Positions 8,958 through 19,100 of a stretch of 64,000 nucleotides of DNA are shown here, one piece after another. How positions within the stretch are numbered: position 1 is the stretch's first letter; the number at the start of each line of letters is the position of its first letter. Both the position numbers and the translations under genes were made by a program. The notes under the pieces were generated by a model that was not told the DNA's origin, made no database searches, and worked only from the letters and a program-made list of their open reading frames with translations. This DNA comes from Christiangramia sp. OXR-203 (lineage in GTDB: Bacteria > Bacteroidota > Bacteroidia > Flavobacteriales > Flavobacteriaceae), in the NCBI RefSeq assembly GCF_034372165.1, contig NZ_CP139698.1:558001-622000 (forward strand), in the 5' to 3' direction.

Positions 8958-9447
8958 ATTTCTTTTTCTGAACGCTTTTCGCGCCTTCGATCACCTTCTG
9001 TTTAAGACCTTCTTTGTAGACAAGGATCTTGTCCATTACGCATTTATCTGCCGTGCCCATTATTTGCGCAGCCAGGATACCTGCGTTCTTAGCGCCATCG
9101 AGTGCTACGGTCGCGACAGGAACACCGCCAGGCATTTGCAGAATTGACAATACTGAATCCCACCCATCTATGGAGTTTCTTGATTTCACTGGAACTCCAA
9201 TTACTGGCAATGGGGACATGGACGCAACCATCCCTGGAAGGTGAGCTGCACCACCGGCACCTGCAATAATAACTTTGATATCTCTTTCATGAGCGTTTTT
9301 ACTAAAATCGAATAATTTCTCGGGCGTACGATGAGCGGAAACGATATCTACTTCCACCTGTATGTCAAATCCTTCCAGTATATCGATTGCTTCCCGCATT
9401 ACAGGCATATCGCTGGTACTACCCATGATCACAGCTACTTTTCCCAT
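8956..9447 (-). CDS. purE: N5-carboxyaminoimidazole ribonucleotide mutase
   Basis: A 163-residue class I PurE. It moves the carboxyl group of N5-CAIR to C4 of the imidazole ring to give CAIR, in de novo purine synthesis. GSTSDMPVM (9-17) is the phosphate-binding loop; SAHRTP (around 39) carries the conserved active-site His. GAGGAAHLPGM and the MPGGVPVATVAL block are also typical. purK precedes it with one base between stop and start, so the two-step PurK-PurE route is co-expressed. Length is as usual. Confidence 0.96.
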   Translation of the reverse strand: MGKVAVIMGSTSDMPVMREAIDILEGFDIQVEVDIVSAHRTPEKLFDFSKNAHERDIKVIIAGAGGAAHLPGMVASMSPLPVIGVPVKSRNSIDGWDSVLSILQMPGGVPVATVALDGAKNAGILAAQIMGTADKCVMDKILVYKEGLKQKVIEGAKSVQKKK

Positions 9448-9448
9448 C

Positions 9449-10612
9449 TTATAATTTTTTACTAATAACTTGAATACTATTCTTTACTTCTTCAGCGATC
9501 CTTCGAGCTTCGCCAAGGTCTTCATTTACGATCGTTACATGACCCATTTTTCGAAAAGGTCTGGTAATTTTTTTGCCATAGATATGCGGAGTAACTCCTT
9601 CCATACCCATGATCTTTTCTATGTTTCTATATTGAACTTCACCTTCATGATCTTCATCACCTACCAGATTTACCATGATCCCGCCAAGTTTACTATCGGT
9701 TTTACCTAAGGGCAGATCCAGAATAGCTCTAATTTGCTGTTCGAACTGGTTGGTGTAGGAAGCTTCAATGCTATAATGACCACTATTGTGAGGCCTTGGA
9801 GCCACTTCATTGATCAAGATTTCATCGTCTTCAGTCTGAAACATTTCAACCGCAAGTAATCCTACGTGTTCAAATGCTTCGGAAACCTTTTCAGCCAGTT
9901 TCCTTGCTTTTTCAGCTACATTATTTTTAATACGTGCTGGACAAATGACATATTCTACCTGGTTTGCCGTGGGATGAAATTCCATCTCCACAACAGGATA
10001 CGTGCGAACTTCACCTGAAGGATTCCGTGCCACGATAACCGCCAGTTCATTTTTGAAAGGCACAAGATTTTCAGCAATACATTCTGTATCGGGAAGATTG
10101 GCGAGATCAGCTTCTGTTCTTATAACCGATACTCCTTTTCCATCATAACCACCGGTAGCACTTTTCCAGACGAAAGGCAAGCTTACTTTTTGCTTGTTGA
10201 CCTCTGATTTTAAATATTTCAGATTTGGAAATCTTTTGAAGGCTGCAGTTGGTAAATTGTGCTGTTCGTAAAATTCTTTCTGTACCGCCTTATTCTGAAT
10301 TTTCTCAAGCGTTGCTGCGGAAGGGTATGTTTTAATGCCTTCGCTTTCCAGCTGTTTTAAAGCTTCTATATTAATACCTTCAATTTCGAAAGTTAATGCA
10401 TCTGCTTTTCTACCAAACTGAAGCACAGTTTCATAATCCATTAGATCTCCCTGCTCAAAATAGTCGCAGGAAATTCTTGAAGGAGCCTCCGGACTTGGAT
10501 CCAGCACAAGTGTCTGGATATCGTACTTTCGGGTCTCATAAAGCATCATTTTGCCAAGCTGGCCACCACCTAGAATTCCCAGTTTAAAGTCTGATGAGAA
10601 ATAATTTACCAT
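9449..10612 (-). CDS. purK: 5-(carboxyamino)imidazole ribonucleotide synthase
   Basis: A 387-residue ATP-grasp enzyme that makes N5-CAIR from AIR, bicarbonate and ATP. GILGGGQLGKMM (12-23) is the N-terminal AIR-site glycine loop. The ATP-grasp part includes PFVWKSATGGYDGKGV and the metal-binding INEVAPRPHNSGHY. It leads the purK-purE operon, and the next gene upstream, hpt-adk, is divergent. The promoter box at 10632-10639 fits the ATG start at 10612. Confidence 0.96.
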   Translation of the reverse strand: MVNYFSSDFKLGILGGGQLGKMMLYETRKYDIQTLVLDPSPEAPSRISCDYFEQGDLMDYETVLQFGRKADALTFEIEGINIEALKQLESEGIKTYPSAATLEKIQNKAVQKEFYEQHNLPTAAFKRFPNLKYLKSEVNKQKVSLPFVWKSATGGYDGKGVSVIRTEADLANLPDTECIAENLVPFKNELAVIVARNPSGEVRTYPVVEMEFHPTANQVEYVICPARIKNNVAEKARKLAEKVSEAFEHVGLLAVEMFQTEDDEILINEVAPRPHNSGHYSIEASYTNQFEQQIRAILDLPLGKTDSKLGGIMVNLVGDEDHEGEVQYRNIEKIMGMEGVTPHIYGKKITRPFRKMGHVTIVNEDLGEARRIAEEVKNSIQVISKKL

Positions 10613-10631
10613 AAGTTAATTCGGCTTTTCG

Positions 10632-10639
10632 CAAAAATA
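10632..10639 (-). promoter_or_regulatory. Promoter -7 box of purK-purE
   Basis: Minus-strand TATTTTTG matches TAnnTTTG, 19 bases before the purK start. It faces away from the box for hpt-adk at 10707-10714, so the 122-base interval holds two divergent promoters. Confidence 0.5.
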
Positions 10640-10706
10640 AGTTATTCCTGATTCCTGCCATATTTATTCAGCAAGAATTCGGGAAGGCGGGCTTGTATAG
10701 ATTCCT

Positions 10707-10714
10707 TATCTTTG
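10707..10714 (+). promoter_or_regulatory. Promoter -7 box of hpt-adk
   Basis: TATCTTTG matches TAnnTTTG exactly, 20 bases before the TTG start. It gives a leader of about 15 bases and supports that start. No clear -33 TTTG is seen at the expected distance. Confidence 0.55.
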
Positions 10715-10734
10715 CCACTTAAAATTGCTGAATT

Positions 10735-11847
10735 TTGATAAAGCTACACGATCTGGAATTCGAACCTTTTATCTCTGAGGATGAAATTACGAAAGCCATC
10801 GATACTATTGCTAAACGATTGAATGACGAATATGCAGGTAGAAAACCAGTATTCATCGGGATCCTGAATGGCTCGTTCATGTTTGCTTCCGAAGTGATCA
10901 AACGTTTTGAGACTGACTGCGAAATTAGTTTCGTAAAAATGGGTTCTTATGAAGGCACCAAAACTACTGGAGAAGTCAAAACCTTATTAGGCTTGGGACA
11001 GGAACTTGCCGGTAGGGAAGTTGTTCTTCTGGAAGATATCGTGGATACCGGTAATACGCTCGTTGAGGTTGATAGAATATTAACTGAAGCAGGCGTAGCT
11101 AACTACCAGGTGGCAACACTTTTTTTCAAACCTTCAGCTTACAAAAAAAATGTTCCGGTACAAATTATCGGGATGGAGATACCTAATAAATTTATTGTTG
11201 GTTACGGTCTTGACTACGACGGTCTGGGCAGAAACCTAACTCAAGTATACAAACGCAAAGAAAGCAAAATGACAAATCTAGTGCTGTTTGGCCCTCCGGG
11301 TGCAGGCAAGGGAACTCAGGCAACCATTTTAAAGGAAAAGTACGATCTTATACACATTTCTACGGGAGATGTATTCAGGTATAATATCAAGAATCAGACT
11401 GAACTTGGGCTGAGCGCAAAATCGTTTATTGATAAGGGACAGCTCGTTCCCGATGAGGTTACCATCAATATGCTAAATGCTGAAGTTGAAAAAAATGAAG
11501 GTGCTAACGGATTTATTTTTGACGGATTTCCAAGAACTGAAGCCCAGGCGGAGGCATTAAGCGAATCTTTGGAAGCGAAAGGTACTGAGGTAAATGCCAT
11601 GATCGCACTGGAAGTAGAAGATGAGATCCTTGTGGAAAGATTGCTGGAAAGAGGTAAAACTTCAGGTAGACCAGATGATGCTGATGAGCGTGTTATTCGC
11701 AACCGCATCAAGGTTTATTATGCTGAAACTGCCATTTTGAAGAATTTCTACCAGAAACAAAATAAGTATTACGGAGTGAATGGTGAAGGTAGTATAGAAG
11801 AGATCACTGCTCGACTGAGTTCTGTGATCGATGATTTAATGAAATAA
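10735..11847 (+). CDS. Fused hypoxanthine phosphoribosyltransferase-adenylate kinase
   Basis: One 370-residue frame holds two enzymes. Residues 1-175 are a type I phosphoribosyltransferase with EDIVDTGNT (100-108), the PRPP loop, and match hypoxanthine phosphoribosyltransferase. Residues 180-370 are adenylate kinase with P-loop GPPGAGKGT (186-194), DGFPRT, and a short lid without zinc cysteines (GRPDDADERV). The first makes IMP or GMP from bases; the second interconverts AMP, ADP and ATP. Start is TTG at 10735, since an in-frame TGA ends four bases earlier and the next ATG would remove 48 residues. An in-frame ATG at 11269 begins the kinase half (MTNLVLFG) and might also be used. Such fusions are known in Flavobacteriaceae. 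Confidence 0.93.
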   Translation: MIKLHDLEFEPFISEDEITKAIDTIAKRLNDEYAGRKPVFIGILNGSFMFASEVIKRFETDCEISFVKMGSYEGTKTTGEVKTLLGLGQELAGREVVLLEDIVDTGNTLVEVDRILTEAGVANYQVATLFFKPSAYKKNVPVQIIGMEIPNKFIVGYGLDYDGLGRNLTQVYKRKESKMTNLVLFGPPGAGKGTQATILKEKYDLIHISTGDVFRYNIKNQTELGLSAKSFIDKGQLVPDEVTINMLNAEVEKNEGANGFIFDGFPRTEAQAEALSESLEAKGTEVNAMIALEVEDEILVERLLERGKTSGRPDDADERVIRNRIKVYYAETAILKNFYQKQNKYYGVNGEGSIEEITARLSSVIDDLMK

Positions 11848-11850
11848 GAT

Positions 11851-12846
11851 ATGACTGAAGGGAATTTTGTTGATTACGTGAAGATTCATGTTTTCTCCGG
11901 AAAAGGAGGGAAAGGATCTGCGCACCTGCATAGAGAGAAATATATAACCAAAGGAGGTCCCGATGGTGGTGATGGTGGTCGTGGTGGTCATGTAATCGTA
12001 AAGGGGAATGAGAACCTCTGGACATTATTCCATCTTAAGTTTAAACGTCACGTTAAGGCTGAGCACGGTGGTAATGGGAGTAAACAAAGAAGTTCTGGTG
12101 CCCAGGGTACAGATGAGTATATCGATGTGCCATTAGGTACTGTGATCAGGGATACTGAAACTAACGAGATCATTAAAGAAATTACTGAAGATGGTCAGGA
12201 ATTTATAATTGCTGAAGGCGGTAAAGGTGGGTTGGGAAACTGGCATTTCAAAAGTTCAACCAATCAGACTCCAAGATATGCTCAACCAGGAATTGATGGG
12301 CAGCAGGTGGATATTACCCTGGAACTAAAAGTTCTTGCAGATGTTGGTCTGGTAGGTTTTCCTAATGCTGGAAAATCAACCTTGCTTTCAGTTATTACTG
12401 CTGCAAAACCAAAGATCGCCAATTATGAATTTACCACATTAAAGCCAAATTTAGGGATTGTTCAGTATCGAGATTTTCAAACTTTCGTGGTGGCAGATAT
12501 TCCAGGGATCATCGAGGGAGCAGCAGAAGGTAGAGGTCTTGGACATCGATTCTTAAGACATATCGAGCGTAACTCAACGTTGCTATTTCTAATTCCTTCA
12601 GATGCGAAGGACATTAAAGAGCAGTACGATATTCTAGTTGATGAGCTTAGGCGATACAACCCTGAATTAATGGATAAGGACAGGTTGATCGCAATTTCCA
12701 AAAGTGATCTTTTAGATGAGGAACTTAAGGCAGAAATGAAATCACAGCTTGATAAAGAACTTGATTTTCCATACCTGTTTATTTCTTCCGTAGCTCAAAA
12801 AGGACTGCAGGAGCTTAAGGATAAATTATGGCAAATGCTTAATTAA
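11851..12846 (+). CDS. obgE: Obg family GTPase
   Basis: A 331-residue Obg protein, which associates with the large ribosomal subunit and is essential in most bacteria. The glycine-rich Obg fold covers about 1-160 ([24 protein letters not shown]). The G domain has G1 GFPNAGKST (169-177), the G3 motif DIPGIIEGA and the G4 motif SKSD. The C-terminal OCT domain of some homologues is absent, as usual in this phylum. It starts three bases after adk, so the two are one operon. Confidence 0.96.
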   Translation: MTEGNFVDYVKIHVFSGKGGKGSAHLHREKYITKGGPDGGDGGRGGHVIVKGNENLWTLFHLKFKRHVKAEHGGNGSKQRSSGAQGTDEYIDVPLGTVIRDTETNEIIKEITEDGQEFIIAEGGKGGLGNWHFKSSTNQTPRYAQPGIDGQQVDITLELKVLADVGLVGFPNAGKSTLLSVITAAKPKIANYEFTTLKPNLGIVQYRDFQTFVVADIPGIIEGAAEGRGLGHRFLRHIERNSTLLFLIPSDAKDIKEQYDILVDELRRYNPELMDKDRLIAISKSDLLDEELKAEMKSQLDKELDFPYLFISSVAQKGLQELKDKLWQMLN

Positions 12847-12915
12847 GCTTGTTTAATTCCTGTTAAACAGGTGTTTGCTCCGGCTGGTTTTGGCTATTTT
12901 TAGAAAAAACCGGTT

Positions 12916-13437
12916 ATGAAGATTCTCAAAATATCTACGTTATTATTATTTATGGCTGCCTGTAATACACCACAGGCAGTCTACGATTATGATCAAACAG
13001 TTCAGTTCGATCAATACACTTCCTATTCAATTTATTCAGATTTACAAACAGGACTCAATCAGCTTGATCAGGATAGGCTTTTAAATGCTTTAAACTCTAA
13101 GATGCAGGAAAAAGGCTTCAGTAGATCTGAGACAGCCGGACTTCAGGTAAATGTATATACGCAGGAGTACGAAAGAGATAATCGTAGCAGAGTTGGTCTT
13201 GGCCTTGGTGGAGGCGGAGGTAATGTGGGTATGGGAGTGAGCGGAGGTATTCCTATTGGCAAAATGGATGCCTATATGAAGCTAACATTCGATTTTGTAG
13301 ATATTGACAAGGATGCATTGGTCTGGCAGGCAGTAGTAGAAAGTAGTTTTGATGCAAACGCTGATCCGGAAAAACGTCAAAAGACTTTTGATAAAATAGT
13401 TGAGAAAGCTTTAGAAGGATATCCACCTAAGAAATAG
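12916..13437 (+). CDS. DUF4136-type lipoprotein
   Basis: A 173-residue protein with a lipoprotein signal: a short hydrophobic stretch ending in LFMAAC, with Cys16 as the acylated residue. The rest has the DUF4136 pattern: early YDQTVQFDQYTSYSIY, a glycine-rich loop (LGLGGGGGNVGMG) and a C-terminal DALVWQAVVE block. The role of the family is unknown; members are envelope lipoproteins. It follows obgE by 69 bases and ends at a strong hairpin. A TTTG (12874) with a TATTTTTA (12895) 17 bases later may be its own promoter. Confidence 0.75.
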   Translation: MKILKISTLLLFMAACNTPQAVYDYDQTVQFDQYTSYSIYSDLQTGLNQLDQDRLLNALNSKMQEKGFSRSETAGLQVNVYTQEYERDNRSRVGLGLGGGGGNVGMGVSGGIPIGKMDAYMKLTFDFVDIDKDALVWQAVVESSFDANADPEKRQKTFDKIVEKALEGYPPKK

Positions 13438-13458
13438 TCAGCTTAAATCATTTAAATA

Positions 13459-13489
13459 AAAAAGCCCCATGCAATTGCATGGGGCTTTT
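13459..13489. terminator. Bidirectional terminator
   Basis: AAAAGCCCCATGC and GCATGGGGCTTTT flank an AATT loop: a 13-bp stem with A and T runs on both sides, placed between the convergent DUF4136 and OmpA-family genes. It serves both. Confidence 0.9.
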
Positions 13490-13522
13490 CATTTTGATTG
13501 GTTAGTTAGTACAGTGTTGAAC

Positions 13523-15217
13523 CTAGTTCTCGTTGTCTTCAATCATATTCTCATCCATAGAATCTTCAGAATCACCTTCTGTCATTGACTGACTTTCAGA
13601 ATTTCTGTTCGAGACTACAAATGCGCTTCTTCTGTTCTTAGCATATTCTGCATTAGTACATCCGGTTGGTTGAGTACAGTCATTTACTGGCCGTGTTTCA
13701 CCATAACCTTCAGAAGTTAGTCTGCTTCTGTCAATTCCCTTCTTCACAAGGTAGTCGACTGTAGAAGCTGCTCTTCTCTTAGATAACGCCATGTTATAGC
13801 TATCAGAACCTCTAGCATCTGCATGAGACTCAACTTTCACTTTGATATTCGGATAATCATTCATGTAAGTCACTACTGAATCCAGAACAACTTCAGACTC
13901 TTTCTTGATCGTTGCTTTGTCAAAATCGAAATAGATTTTGCTACCATCGATCGGGATAAGATCCTGACCGCTGGTTGGGTCAACTTCAGTAGGAGCTTCG
14001 ACGATCTCATTCTCTTCACGTGTGAATTGATATAAATTATCTGTTCCTCTTCTATTTGAAGCAAAATATCCAGTTTCATCACTTTCTTTCACAACATATG
14101 CGAAGTCATCGTTACCACTGTTTATAGAAGATCCAAGGTTTTCTACTTCACTGAAGTCACCTTCAGTTCTGTAGATATCAAGGTTTCCAAATCCCTGATG
14201 TCCATCTGAAGTGAAGTATAATACATCATTTTCGCTAATGAATGGGAATTGCTCTCTGTGAGCAGTATTTACTCCCGCTCCGAGATTTTGAGGAGTTCCG
14301 AAGGTTCCATCTTCATTGATGTCTACCATATAGATGTCGAAAGATCCACTTCCACCAGGCATGTCGCTGGTAAAGTATAACTTCGTTCCATCCGCACTCA
14401 GGCTTGGGTGTTCTACGGAATATTCTTCACTACTAAAAGGAAGTTTTTCAACGTTGGTCCACTCACCATCGACCATTTCAGCACGGTAAATACTAATGTG
14501 AGCTACACGAACATCATTCTCATTTTTCACACGATCTTCATTCGTTCTGTCAAAATAGATAGTGTTTCCATCCTGGCTAAATGTTGCTGAACTCTCATGC
14601 TCATCTGTATTGATAACATCTGAGAAAAGAACTATGTCTTTCATTTCACCATCATCATTCATTTGAGCACTGTAAAGATCTAATGCAGGCATTTTATTCC
14701 ATGGATAGATAGGACGCTCCTGGTTTCTTGTAGATGCAAAAGCCACTCGGTCACCATAAAATCCAATTCCGAAGTCGGAAGATGAAGCATTGTTCATGAT
14801 CTGATCGTACTTAAATTTATGAGGAACTATAGTGTCAAGAGTATTCTTGAATTCTTCATGATTCCAGTCATTTCCAGTTAACTCGTTCATTAGCTCATCG
14901 GCTTTCACATAATTTCCCTGAGCCATCAATGCGTGAGCATAACGGAATTGATACTCCGGCGCAACTGCACCGGAATGTCTTAAAAATAACATCTCATATA
15001 CTTCAGCTGCATTCTGCATCTGGTTTGTATAGAAGTAAGAGTCTCCAAGATTTTGAAGAATCTCCTGAGATTTCTCATTTACGTTTTCATAAGCATCAGC
15101 TGCATCGATATAAGCTGCATTGGCGAAAAACTTGTTTCCGTCCCTAATGTCAGACTTTTGACCGAAAGCTGTAATGCTCACGAATAAAATTAAAAGTGTA
15201 CTATATATATTTTTCAT
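13523..15217 (-). CDS. OmpA family protein with TPR and beta-propeller repeats (PorE-like)
   Basis: A 564-residue exported protein. In order: signal peptide (1-19, ending AFGQ); TPR-like helices (about 20-140); PD40/WD40-like propeller strands (about 150-390) with repeats such as DGTKLYFTSDMPGG and NDVLYFTSDGHQG; and an OmpA peptidoglycan-binding domain (about 410-540, VESHADARGSDSYNMALSKRRA). An acidic tail ends it. This order recalls T9SS PorE, but the carboxypeptidase-regulatory domain between propeller and OmpA domain is missing. It is the last gene of an operon with a PorP/SprF protein and a T9SS substrate, so it probably anchors that system to the cell wall; the link is inference. Confidence 0.88.
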   Translation of the reverse strand: MKNIYSTLLILFVSITAFGQKSDIRDGNKFFANAAYIDAADAYENVNEKSQEILQNLGDSYFYTNQMQNAAEVYEMLFLRHSGAVAPEYQFRYAHALMAQGNYVKADELMNELTGNDWNHEEFKNTLDTIVPHKFKYDQIMNNASSSDFGIGFYGDRVAFASTRNQERPIYPWNKMPALDLYSAQMNDDGEMKDIVLFSDVINTDEHESSATFSQDGNTIYFDRTNEDRVKNENDVRVAHISIYRAEMVDGEWTNVEKLPFSSEEYSVEHPSLSADGTKLYFTSDMPGGSGSFDIYMVDINEDGTFGTPQNLGAGVNTAHREQFPFISENDVLYFTSDGHQGFGNLDIYRTEGDFSEVENLGSSINSGNDDFAYVVKESDETGYFASNRRGTDNLYQFTREENEIVEAPTEVDPTSGQDLIPIDGSKIYFDFDKATIKKESEVVLDSVVTYMNDYPNIKVKVESHADARGSDSYNMALSKRRAASTVDYLVKKGIDRSRLTSEGYGETRPVNDCTQPTGCTNAEYAKNRRSAFVVSNRNSESQSMTEGDSEDSMDENMIEDNEN

Positions 15218-15229
15218 CTTAGTCTGGTT

Positions 15230-16162
15230 TTAGAAGAATCTTGGTGATTTGTCATATCCTTTCTTAAGTCCGAATAGGTCCAGATCAAACAATAGCATGA
15301 TCTCGTGAGAACCATCATCGCTCAGGTCATAAGTTGGATAATCGTATGCATACCCAATTCGCAATCCCGGAGTAACCTGAAAGTTTACCAAGCCTGTAAC
15401 AGACTTATCGAATCTATAACCAACACCTGCTTCAAATCTGTCATAAAGCAATGCGTTCGCATTCACGTCAACAGATAGTGGAGATCCTTCAACCCCTCTA
15501 ACCATAGTAGAAGGCTTTAGTTTAAAGTTTTCAGTAATGTCAAACACATAACCACCGGTAAGGTAGTAATGGATCTCTTCTGAACCTTTATCTCTTAGCA
15601 ACTGGCTGTCATCAAGATGATCTGCTGTCAACAAGTTAGGCGCAGAAACACCTAAGTAATGCTTGTCACCAAACCAGAAAGCTCCAACTCCAAATACAGG
15701 AAATACTTCGCTGATATTTTGGAATGCTGCATCACCTGGATCATTTACATCTAAGCCAGCAAGGTTTGCGTCGAATGTCGTTAGACCTGCCTTTGCACCG
15801 AAAGATAACTTTGTGTTATCACCAGTTGGGATCACGTATGCGAAATCTGCAGTAATGTTATTTGTTTTCTCAACATCACCAATTTCGTCATGAACTACAG
15901 TTAATCCAAGTTCAACACGCTCACTCACCGGAGTGTGGGCAAAGAAGTTGAGGGTGCGAGGTGCACCATCAACATCTGTCCATTGCATTCTGTAAATCGC
16001 ACCCAGGTTTAACATGCCTGGATCGTCTGTCGCATATGCAGGATTCACTACACTCATGTTGTACATGTATTGAGTGAAGAGTGGATCTTGCTGGGCCATA
16101 CCCTTTATAGAGAAAAGGATAATGCCTGCGAATAATAAATATTTTGTGATTATTTTTTTCAT
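15230..16162 (-). CDS. PorP/SprF family T9SS membrane protein
   Basis: A 310-residue outer-membrane beta-barrel protein. A signal peptide (1-23, ending GMAQ) is followed by QDPLFTQYMYNMSVVNPAYA, the hallmark N-terminus of the PorP/SprF family. The rest alternates beta strands and ends with LFDLDLFGLKKGYDKSPRFF, an aromatic C-terminus typical of barrels. In Flavobacterium johnsoniae, SprF is needed to secrete and place SprB, a type B substrate. Here the gene sits 22 bases after a type B substrate gene and 12 bases before the OmpA partner, so it is probably the dedicated partner of that substrate. Confidence 0.93.
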   Translation of the reverse strand: MKKIITKYLLFAGIILFSIKGMAQQDPLFTQYMYNMSVVNPAYATDDPGMLNLGAIYRMQWTDVDGAPRTLNFFAHTPVSERVELGLTVVHDEIGDVEKTNNITADFAYVIPTGDNTKLSFGAKAGLTTFDANLAGLDVNDPGDAAFQNISEVFPVFGVGAFWFGDKHYLGVSAPNLLTADHLDDSQLLRDKGSEEIHYYLTGGYVFDITENFKLKPSTMVRGVEGSPLSVDVNANALLYDRFEAGVGYRFDKSVTGLVNFQVTPGLRIGYAYDYPTYDLSDDGSHEIMLLFDLDLFGLKKGYDKSPRFF

Positions 16163-16184
16163 CTCTTGTTCTTGTTTATCCTAA

Positions 16185-19100
16185 TTATCTACTTAAGTAT
16201 ACTTTTCCTCTTCTTGGCTCAGTGCTACCATCTTTGAAGTCCAGGTAATAGAAGTAAACTCCTACTGGTAACAAACCGTCACCGAATGAACCTTGATTGC
16301 TGGTACCATCCCAGTTTGGAGTATTTGCATTCCCCTTGTAAACTGAGTCACCCCATCTGTTGTAGATCTCAATAGTATAGTTAGGATAGAAATCTTCGAT
16401 ATATCTAATCTCGAAATCGTCGTTTAATTGATCACCGTTTGGTGAAATACCTTCTGGTATGAAGAAATCACATTCCAGGCTAACGTTCACAGCAAGTCTT
16501 TGTGAGCTATCACAGTCTGATGCCGGGTCATATAGCGAAGCGAAATATGTTACTCCATCCTGAAGTGCAGTTCCAGTACTTAGTGGATCAGTGCTATCTG
16601 CACTTGCATACCAGGTTACATTTGAAGTCTGGTCTATTGCATCATTCAGGTCTGCGATCGTTGGATCGTCGAACTGGCAGAAAGTTTGATTTGCATCTTC
16701 GATCGTAGGAGTTCCAGGATCTGTAATGATAACGTTGAACGTAGTAGCCACAGATTCACAACCTGCTTCTCCACGCTGAGTTACATAGTAAGTTCCTTCA
16801 GTTAAAGGAGCATCTTCAGCAACCATCATTGTAAGATCAGCATCAGTATAGAAAGTTAGGTCTTCACTACCTGCAGTTAGATCTGCACCTGTTGGATCAA
16901 GGATCGCACAGAAAGTTGCATCACCAACTACTGGAGCGTCTCCTACTTCCTGAACAGTAATTGTAAACTCAGCAGTATCATCTCCACAATCATTGATTGC
17001 AGCTACAGTATAAGTTACAGTGTAAGTTGCTGCATCAAAAGCTGAAGGATTCATCATTCCATCTGTAACAACAGTACCATCTTCAAGAGTGAATTCACCA
17101 TCTGTATCAGCATCAACTGATAAGAAATCAAACAGATTCTGTACACCATCGTTTTGACAAACTGCGATGTCCATATCCATTCCTGCAAAAGCAGCATCCT
17201 GTACAGTAATTGTAAAGGTTGCAGATGCTTCGCCAGTTGTACATGGAGAATCTTCAGTTAGAGTATATGTAATTTCGAAATCACCTTCACCCATCATAGT
17301 AGGACTAAATGTTCCGTCTTCATATCCTTCAAACGTTCCGTTTAGGTTTGCATCTTCAGGTAAATAAGAGAATAAATCTACATCTTCAGCATTTCTGCAG
17401 ATTGGAGTAGGGTTCTCGATCGTTCCAATTTCAGCAGCAATTTCGTCAACTACGATAATTACAAGTTCAGCTGAGTCTTCACAGCCTCCATTGCCAACGG
17501 TATAAGTAGTAGCAAAAGTTCCTATTTGATTTTCTAAATAAGCCTGGCGAATATTTTCAATACTTGGATTGAAAGTACCATCTGTTGGAACTCCTTCAGA
17601 AAGAATATTTAAGAAGTAATTACGGACTTCCACGATAGTTGGATTTGAATCCAATCCAACTGAACATACCGTTGCATTCACATCTTCACCTGCATCAAAA
17701 GTTTCAGAAGTCACATTGATTGTAAAGTCAGCAGAAGCGCTTCCTTCAATACAATCTGCATCATCAGAACTAACATTGTAAGTGAATACATATTCACCAT
17801 TTTCTACCATTGTAGCATCGAAAATGTTTCCATCAAATTCTTCTCCGTTCAGTACAAATGTACCACCCAGAGTACTATCCTGAGATAATGCGTCGTTTAG
17901 GTTATAAGAATTTTCGCTTGTACAAATATTGATAGAGTCATTTGCAGCTTCTGCAATAGCTATACCTGGTTCAACAATCGTGATACTAAAAGTTGTTGAG
18001 CTTTCAGTTCCTTCAATTACGCAAGGTGCTGTATCTGTTACAGAGTAAGTTATTAAATAATCACCGGCCTCCATTGAAGCGCCGAACATATTGTTTTCTA
18101 CTCCTTCTCCGGAGAATGTTCCACCTACTGAAGAATCAGCAGTAAGGAAATCTGCCAGGTTAATCATACCTGAATCTGAACATACTGTTTGATCAGCGAT
18201 GTCACCTGCATTTGCAGGACCTTCTTCCTGAATAGTTACAGAAACAGTTACAGATCCCTGACATTCACCACTAGAAACAGTATATATTCTAGTGAAGGTG
18301 TCAATTGGATTGTTGTTGTATTGGGTCAGAATATCTTCTGCAGAGGTTTCAAAAGTACCTCCTGAAGGCAATTCAGCAACTAGACTCATGTAGAATTGAT
18401 CAATTGTACTTGGATCTAAATCATCAGGTACTTCTGAATCGCATAATATAGTAGTAATATCATTTCCAAAATCGAAGTCAGAAGTTACATCTATGGTAAA
18501 GTTAGCTGTAGCGCTTCCTTCGATGCAGTCTGCATCTTCCGAACTTACGGTATAAGTAAACGAATACACACCATCTTCTACAGTAGAAGCATCGAAAATG
18601 TTTCCTTCAAATTCTTCCTCATTCAAAAAGAATGTTCCACCTAAAGTGCTATTTTCCGATAACGCTGCGTTTAGATTAAAAGAAGTTTCGCTAGAACAAA
18701 CATTAATTATATCATCATTTGCTTCAGCAATGGCTTGACCTGGATCAACAACCGTGATGGCCAACTCAACTGAATCACCGCATCCTTCAGTCCCAATAGT
18801 ATAAGTCGTACTGAAAGTTTGGAAATTATCTGAGTTATAGTCAGCAATCAATTCTTCTATAGAAGGATTGAAAGTTCCATTTTGAGGAACACCTGCTTCA
18901 AGTAAGTCAAAATACAGATTTTCAACGTCAGTTGGTATATTGTTTACCAAACCTGGGATGTCTGCATTACATAGAGTGTTATCAGTATTATCTGATCCAG
19001 CATCTACAAGATCACCATCAATAATAGTAATTACAAAATTAGATACATCGGACCCGCAATTGTCGGTGTCATTTCCAACGGTATATTGACCTTCTATTGT

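Noticed and set aside
11804-12025. Minus-strand frame coding a His/Asp-rich stretch that looks metal-binding
   Set aside because: It is the antisense of the glycine-rich part of obgE (GGT/GGA codons read as ACC/CAT), with no start context.
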